From contig JAGYVD010000010.1 of assembly GCA_021209875.1 (NCBI GenBank), forward strand, positions 2,666,001-2,730,000: a stretch of DNA of 64,000 nucleotides. Reading direction: 5' to 3'. The translations under genes and the position numbers were made by a program. Below are positions 58,001 to 64,000 of this stretch, in pieces. The notes beneath the pieces are model-generated. The model was given only the letters and a program-made list of their open reading frames with translations, was not told the origin of the DNA and searched no databases. The DNA comes from Rosellinia necatrix (Eukaryota; Ascomycota; Sordariomycetes; Xylariales; Xylariaceae). Numbering within the stretch: the first letter of the stretch is position 1; each line of letters opens with the position of its first letter.

Positions 58001-61000
58001 CTTATTAGCTGCTGTATTAACGTTAAAAAAATCTACAAGTAATTTTTATATATTATAAAATTTTAAAATATTTAAAAAAGCTTTTAGCTTATTTAAAGCT
58101 ATTAAATAGTTTAATAAAAACATTTAAAATATAATAGAACATAATAAATTTAATATTTTTAAAAAGCTATTTTTAAAAGCTTAAAAGCTTAAATTAATAC
58201 TTTATATAAAAACTAAAAACAGAGTATATATTTATGCTTTAAATAACGCGTTTGCAATAAAACTAAAAATATTTTTAAAAAATATAAAACTTAATAAACA
58301 AAAATATTATTAAAATAAATAAAAATAATATAATATAAATAAATTTAATCGACAGATAACAGAATTAAATTTTTAATATAGCAAAACTATATATATTAAA
58401 AATTAAAAACTAAAAATTACAAATAAATAATTTAAATTTATATATTAAAACAAAAGCTTAAATTTATAAAATAATTAATACTATTTAAATATTTAATATT
58501 TATTATATAGCATTATATAAATAATAAAAAAAAACTAAATAATAGTTAACTTTTAATCGTTAAATAAAATTATTATACCTAATACTTATTTATTATTAAT
58601 ATAAAAAGCTATTATAGCTAGACTAAAAAAATATTAATATATTATAATAGTTAACTGCTCTAAATTTTTTTATTAACTGCTAATATAACTAAGCTATAAA
58701 AGCAAAATAATAATTATTTTATTAAAAAGCTTTTATATATTTAAAATTATATTAATAAAATTTAAAAATGGCTTAAGTTATATATAACAATTTATAAATA
58801 ACATTTTTATGCTATATAGCCGATTCGCAGCAAAATATATTAACAACGTTATAATATTTTTAAAAACTATTAATAAATATTATAAACATATTAAAAAAAT
58901 CTTTTAAGTTTTTAATAATATTAACTTTAGTTTAAAACTAATAAAATTATTTATAATATATTTTACGGTACAATTATTAAGTTTTTAATAAACAGCTTTA
59001 GCTTTACGATTACTAATAATTAAATTAAAGCTATTTATAAATTAAAACTACTAATAACACTTATAAACTTAAAAATATATATTAAAATAATAGGATTTTT
59101 ATATAAATTTATTCTTTAGTATTAACAAAAGCTTTTATTATTGCAAAAAAAAAAAACAAAGCTTTTAGCAAACATAAAAACAATAAAAATTATTTTTAAA
59201 ATAATTTTAGCGCGACAACGTTAAGCAGCAAAAATTATATTTATATTAACCGACTTAAAAATATAAAACTTTAAAATTATTTAAGATCAGCTTATAAATA
59301 TTAGTTATTTTAAGCATTAAAACTACAAAAAACAGTTTTTTATTAAACTTAACGCTTTTTGCAAATAAAAATACGAAATAATAACTTTTTATATAAACTT
59401 TATATAAAACAACAGAAAAATTTCTGTCGACAATATTAAACTTATTTTATTTTTTAATAAAACTTTTATACAGTAAAAAACAACTTATTAATTTATTAAA
59501 AAAGAAGTATTAATATTAATTTAAACATATTATTAATTGCAAGCATAAATATAATTTTATATGCTGCCGGTAGTAGTATTAACAGACTATTTTGCTATAT
59601 AAAGCATTATAGAATAAACAAGCTTAAAATTAATTAATGTTTTAAAATTAAACATTAAATTAGTAACAGCATTTATTTATTTATTTTAATTTCGATTAAA
59701 TATTTGCTATATATTAGGTCGGCTTAATTTTATATTAAATATATTGTTATAATTACCGACCGTATATAACGCTGATAATACTATTATTTAAAATAATAAA
59801 AAACCAAAAACATTTAAAAATATTACTAAAAACTTTGGTTATATTGCGGCTATAAAAGTTAAAATAAATAACGTTTAAAAAAAAAAGATTATTTAAAGCT
59901 ATAAAAAAAATCCTTGTTTTATAAAAATAATTAAAAAAATAAGCAAACAATATAAAAAACAACTATAACAAGTACGTAATTATTTAAAAAAATTAGTTCT
60001 ATATTATAGCTGATTATTAGTTTGTTTTTTTTATAAAATTTTCGACGACCTGTTTTATATAATAAACGTTTATAATAAAATAAAATTATATATTCCAGCT
60101 AGTTGTTAATAACAACTACTGCAGCTAGCATATAATAAAAAGTATTATTTTAGCTTTTAAAAAATATATTATAAACTATAAAACTTTATTATTTATAACT
60201 TTTTAAAATAAATACTTTAATATATTTAATACTGTTTCTAATGTTTTAAATATATAACCGATCGGCAAAAACTATTAAAAAAATTAAAACTTATTATAAA
60301 ACTACTATAACTATACTATATTATTATAATAAATTTTATAGTTAAATTATTAAAAGTTTTAGCAGCAAATATTTTTTAAAAAATAAAAAGTTATACAACT
60401 TATAACTTTTTTATGCTAGTTATTTATAAATTTTCTAAAAAAACACTGTTAATATTTAAAAACTTTATATATAAAGCTAAAAATAAGCAGAAGTTTTAAT
60501 ATTTATATTATTATTATATAATTAAAATATACTAGCGAAAATTATTTTAAATAAAAACTTAAAATTTATATTTAAATTTTAGTAAATTTTATAAACTAAA
60601 ATAAATATATTATTAAAAATAATAACAAGTTATTATTTTTAAACTAATAATTAAAACAAAAATATAATCAAAACGTTAAAATCGCTATTTATTATTATAT
60701 TATATTTTTAAAACGTTATAAATAAATATTATTTTAGTATTATAATATAATTTTAATAACGTTAAATTAATAGCAGTAAAAAAGTTTAAATAAAATAATA
60801 TTAAGCTTTAAGCTATAAAGTTCTTTATTAATTATAAAAATATTTTATAAATTAGTTAATTTTAATTTTTATTGCTAATTATATTAAATAAATGCTGAAA
60901 TAATAATTTAATTTATAGCAGCTAATATAAAATTTAATATAATATTAAATATAATTTAATCTAATTTTAAATAAATAAAAAGTTTTTTACGTTTATATAA

Positions 61001-61906
61001 AAAATACTACCTGCTTAAAAAATCCCCGCGAAAATAGTTATAACAATAAACAGAACTATTTATTATATTAAAAAAAATAAATAAGCTAACATATAAATTA
61101 AACTTTTTTAAATATTAACGTGTGTATTAAGTTGTTTTAATAGCATATTTATTTTTAGCGCCGCCGGAACTAAACTTTTTTAACCGAAAAAAAAAACGCT
61201 TTAAGCGTATTTATATTAAAAAAAACATAAACGATTTTATATTTTATAAGATTAAAACTATATTAGCTCGACAGATTAATAAAATTAATAAACATTTAAT
61301 ACTAAAATATTTTATTTAATAAAAAAATATAAAGCTTTATATAATAAATAATATTTTAAAACATTGTTTATATAAAACGCTGCTAAGCTAATAAAAGCTT
61401 TCAATAAAAAAAAGCCGGTTATTTTAAAAAAACTATATATTAAACGTGTTAAAAAAATAAAACTTGCAATAAAAATAACAAAAAAAATATTAAGCAAAAA
61501 TTAGCAACAAATAAACATTATTTTAACTATTAATATATAAATATTACTACGCGCGGCGCGATAAATATAACTGGCCTAATTATTTAAACTAAATAAACTA
61601 AACATAACCGACCTGTTTATTTAATACCTTTTGTTTAACGCGTATAATTGTTTGTTTATTCTGCTTTTTTTTAAACAAAACAAAACACGTAAAGCTTTTC
61701 TATATAAAGCTTTTACGTACTAGCTTTTTTATATAAAGCTTTTTTTATATTATTTACGCAATATATTTTTACTACTATTTTTATATTTTATAACATATTT
61801 TTTATTATTATTTTTTATTATTAGTATACCGTTTAACACGATTTTTATTTATTATTTATTATTCTTGTTTATTATTTAATATAATATTACCTTATTTACG
61901 GTTAAA
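55050..61906. repeat. AT-rich RIP-type block, part 2 (+ strand A/C-rich)
   Basis: About 6.9 kb of the same extreme AT-richness, but on the plus strand A exceeds T and C exceeds G in most lines, and CA is commoner than TG. No gene seen; the longest frames (59753-59962, 61312-61497, minus) are simple low-complexity reads. A repeated TATATAAAGCTTTT word occurs two or three times at 61695-61750, and a GC-rich patch (CGCGCGGCGCG) at about 61551. Confidence 0.75.
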
Positions 61907-64000
61907 ATAGCATTTGTAGAAACGATCCGCCGCTTTACGGCCGACCGTAACAAAATTGTTGCTTTTAACGGTAACTTAAACTACGATTAAATTAACAAGC
62001 TTATTTAAAAAAAAGTCCTAGAACTTACTTTTTATTACAACGGTTAAATTAAAATAATTATTGTAGCAGCCGATTTTTTTTAAAACATTGCTTGTAAACA
62101 TAATTAGCAAGCATATTATAAGTTAATTATTAATAAAATAGTTGTTTAAACGTTTAAGCTATTTATAGTTAATATAAAATTAAAAAAACGTAACTATAAA
62201 AAAAATCGATTAATTTAAACTAACGACGCTTTATTAATCGTAAACTTATTAACTTTTTAAAATTATTAAAAGCATGTTTTTAAATAATATTTAATTTAAA
62301 ATAATATTAATAACAACTATATTATTGCTAATTTAGCTATTATAGCACTATATCGTTAATTTTTTAAATTTAAATTATATTTTAAAGTTAAAAAGCAGCT
62401 TAAAAAAATCGTAAAACAAAAGCTAAAAAATAATTATAATATTATTAAAAAATATTTTAATATTTCTGCTATAAAAAATATCGAAGCTTTATAAATTTTT
62501 AGCAGTGCTAAATATAGTTTTAAAACTTTTTTTAATTAAATTAAGTTTTTATTAATATAAACAGGACTTAAATAGCTAATAGTTTTAAAAGCTTTTTAGT
62601 TAGTACTTTTTTTTTAAACAAATTATTTTTTTAAACAACGTAAACTTATTAAAAATATTGTTGCTGTTTTTGCTAAAGCAGCCGATAATAATAATAAAAA
62701 AAAGCATTAGGTCGGTAAAAACATATAATATAAAACTGTTATTTTTAACGCAGTTATTTATAATTTAGTTACAATTAGTTCTGCTATTAATTCTATAGTT
62801 ATTTAAAAAGCTGTTAATATTGCAGATATTTTAGCAGGTAATAACGCTGTAGTTATAAACATTTAAAGCAAAAAAATTAATATTAAACGTTAAACTATAT
62901 AAACATATAAATAAAAATATTAACGTAATTTTAATATAGCGCCGGTAATACTGTTTATATTAACTAAAACAATTAATTTAACAGGCAACTAAGAAATCGC
63001 TAGCGATATAAACGATAACGTTAATTAAAATAATGTTAATATTTATTATTAAACAACGTAAACTACGTTTAAACAGCTTTAAATTAAAACTATAAATGCA
63101 GCTATTTAAACATTGTTTAAATAACTTTAAACTATATAGTTAACGTTTAAACAAGCTTAACTTTTATAAGTTTAATAATTAAAGCTTTATAAAACGTTAA
63201 TTAATATTATAAACTTTACGCTGTAGCAATATTAAGCACTATTTAATACTAAAAAAATTTATAAATATATTTTTAGCAACGTTATATATAAAAGCTAATA
63301 CGGTATTATGTTTTAATAAATAAAAACTAATAATAATTAAAAATTAGCTATTGCTGTTAATATAACAGCGGATATTTAACACGAGATTATAAAACAATTA
63401 TATAATTATTTTTAAAACTTAAAAAACGACGCAGCAGCGCTTATTTTTTGGTTTTATTATAAAACAGCTTTTTATATTAAAAACAGTTTAATAATATATT
63501 ATAAAAGCTTTATAAATTTAATTATTTTATTTAATCAGACTATTTTTATAAATAAAATTAATAAAATTAAAAGCTTGCTTAACAGTAAACTTAAAAAACT
63601 TTTAAACGTAATAATTAAAGCTATTTAATTATTAACAACTAAAATTCTTATTTTGCGCGCTTAAATTAAAAAATTAAAAAAAAAAATATAAAATTATAAT
63701 TATACTGCGTTAAATATTCTTTTAAAATTAAGAATTATTAATCGTAAAATTAATAAAGCTATATAAACTAAACGTAAAAGTTTTTTAATAACTTTTATAT
63801 TACTAGCTATATAACTAATTATAACAACGTTTATAATACTAACAATTCTTATAATTATAATAACGTTTATAATACTAGCGATTTTTACGATTATATTAGT
63901 TAAAAAGCTAGCAAAAAAGATTTTTTTAAACACTGTATTAGTTGTAACGCCTGTTCAACTAATAAAAGCGTTAGCAAAAAAAACTTCTGCGGCTAAAAAA
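61907..64000 (+). pseudogene. RIP-degraded ghost coding sequence, continues past the window
   Basis: One plus frame (codons beginning at 61907 and every third base, 698 codons to the end of the window) shows coding periodicity although it is full of stops. In a hand count over 62,681-62,890, about 19 of 26 G residues fall at codon position 1, five at position 2 and two at position 3; the same bias is seen at 61,907-61,975. All in-frame stops read were TAA or TAG, as expected if CAA/CAG codons were turned to stops; TGA was not seen, though TGA is rare across the whole block. Position 61907 reads ATA and may be a mutated ATG. The conceptual protein is rich in Lys, Asn, Ile and Gln with a coiled-coil-like stretch near 63,620-63,700. 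I do not recognise the family; a transposon protein is the likeliest source. Confidence 0.6.

Noticed and set aside
59753..63933. 60-77 codon minus-strand frames in the AT-rich block
   Set aside because: Low-complexity Phe/Ile/Asn reads of AT-rich DNA; the one at 63700-63933 is antisense to the ghost frame.

Overview
This window looks like nuclear DNA of a filamentous ascomycete, most probably a Sordariomycete. The genes have short GT..AG introns of about 49 to 170 bases, many with a CTGAC or CTAAT branch site 10 to 20 bases before the acceptor. The gene set is fungal: a Zn2Cys6 regulator, a LAMMER kinase, a HET-like protein, a NACHT/STAND relic and a secreted GH16-like enzyme. The last 21 kb is an extremely AT-rich, gene-free block of the kind left by repeat-induced point mutation (RIP). 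All gene models come from reading the sequence by eye, and splice sites were accepted only when phase and protein family agreed.

Layout: 0.2-1.8 kb holds a decayed NACHT-type NTPase (- strand). 4.4-8.6 kb holds a HET-like membrane protein followed by, or fused to, a multi-exon polytopic membrane protein (+). 8.6-14.3 kb is a gene desert with microsatellites. 14.36-15.77 kb is a two-exon Zn2Cys6 transcription factor (+). 15.8-20.0 kb is mostly empty. 20.07-21.44 kb is a six-exon secreted GH16-like protein (+). 21.89-24.87 kb is long-form tRNase Z (+). 26.8-27.6 kb is a small multi-exon, probably secreted protein (-). 28.29-29.98 kb is a fungal protein of unknown function (-). 30.76-33.34 kb is a six-exon LAMMER/CLK kinase (-). 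33.3-40.1 kb is another desert rich in simple repeats. 40.11-41.48 kb is a four-exon sideroflexin (-). 42.04-42.13 kb is an intron-containing tRNA-Arg(UCG) gene (-). From about 42.6 kb to the end is the AT-rich block.

The AT block is not uniform. Up to about 55.0 kb the + strand is richer in T and G. After that it is richer in A and C. A small GC-richer island and an imperfect inverted repeat sit at or near the switch. From 61,907 to the window end one + frame has strong codon periodicity (G concentrated at codon position 1) and is broken only by TAA/TAG, so it is read as the ghost of a coding sequence that continues past the window.

Housekeeping functions (tRNase Z, LAMMER kinase, sideroflexin, tRNA-Arg) sit among lineage-specific genes (HET-like, NACHT relic, secreted proteins) and long sparse intergenic stretches. 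I see no operon-like linkage or obvious biosynthetic cluster.
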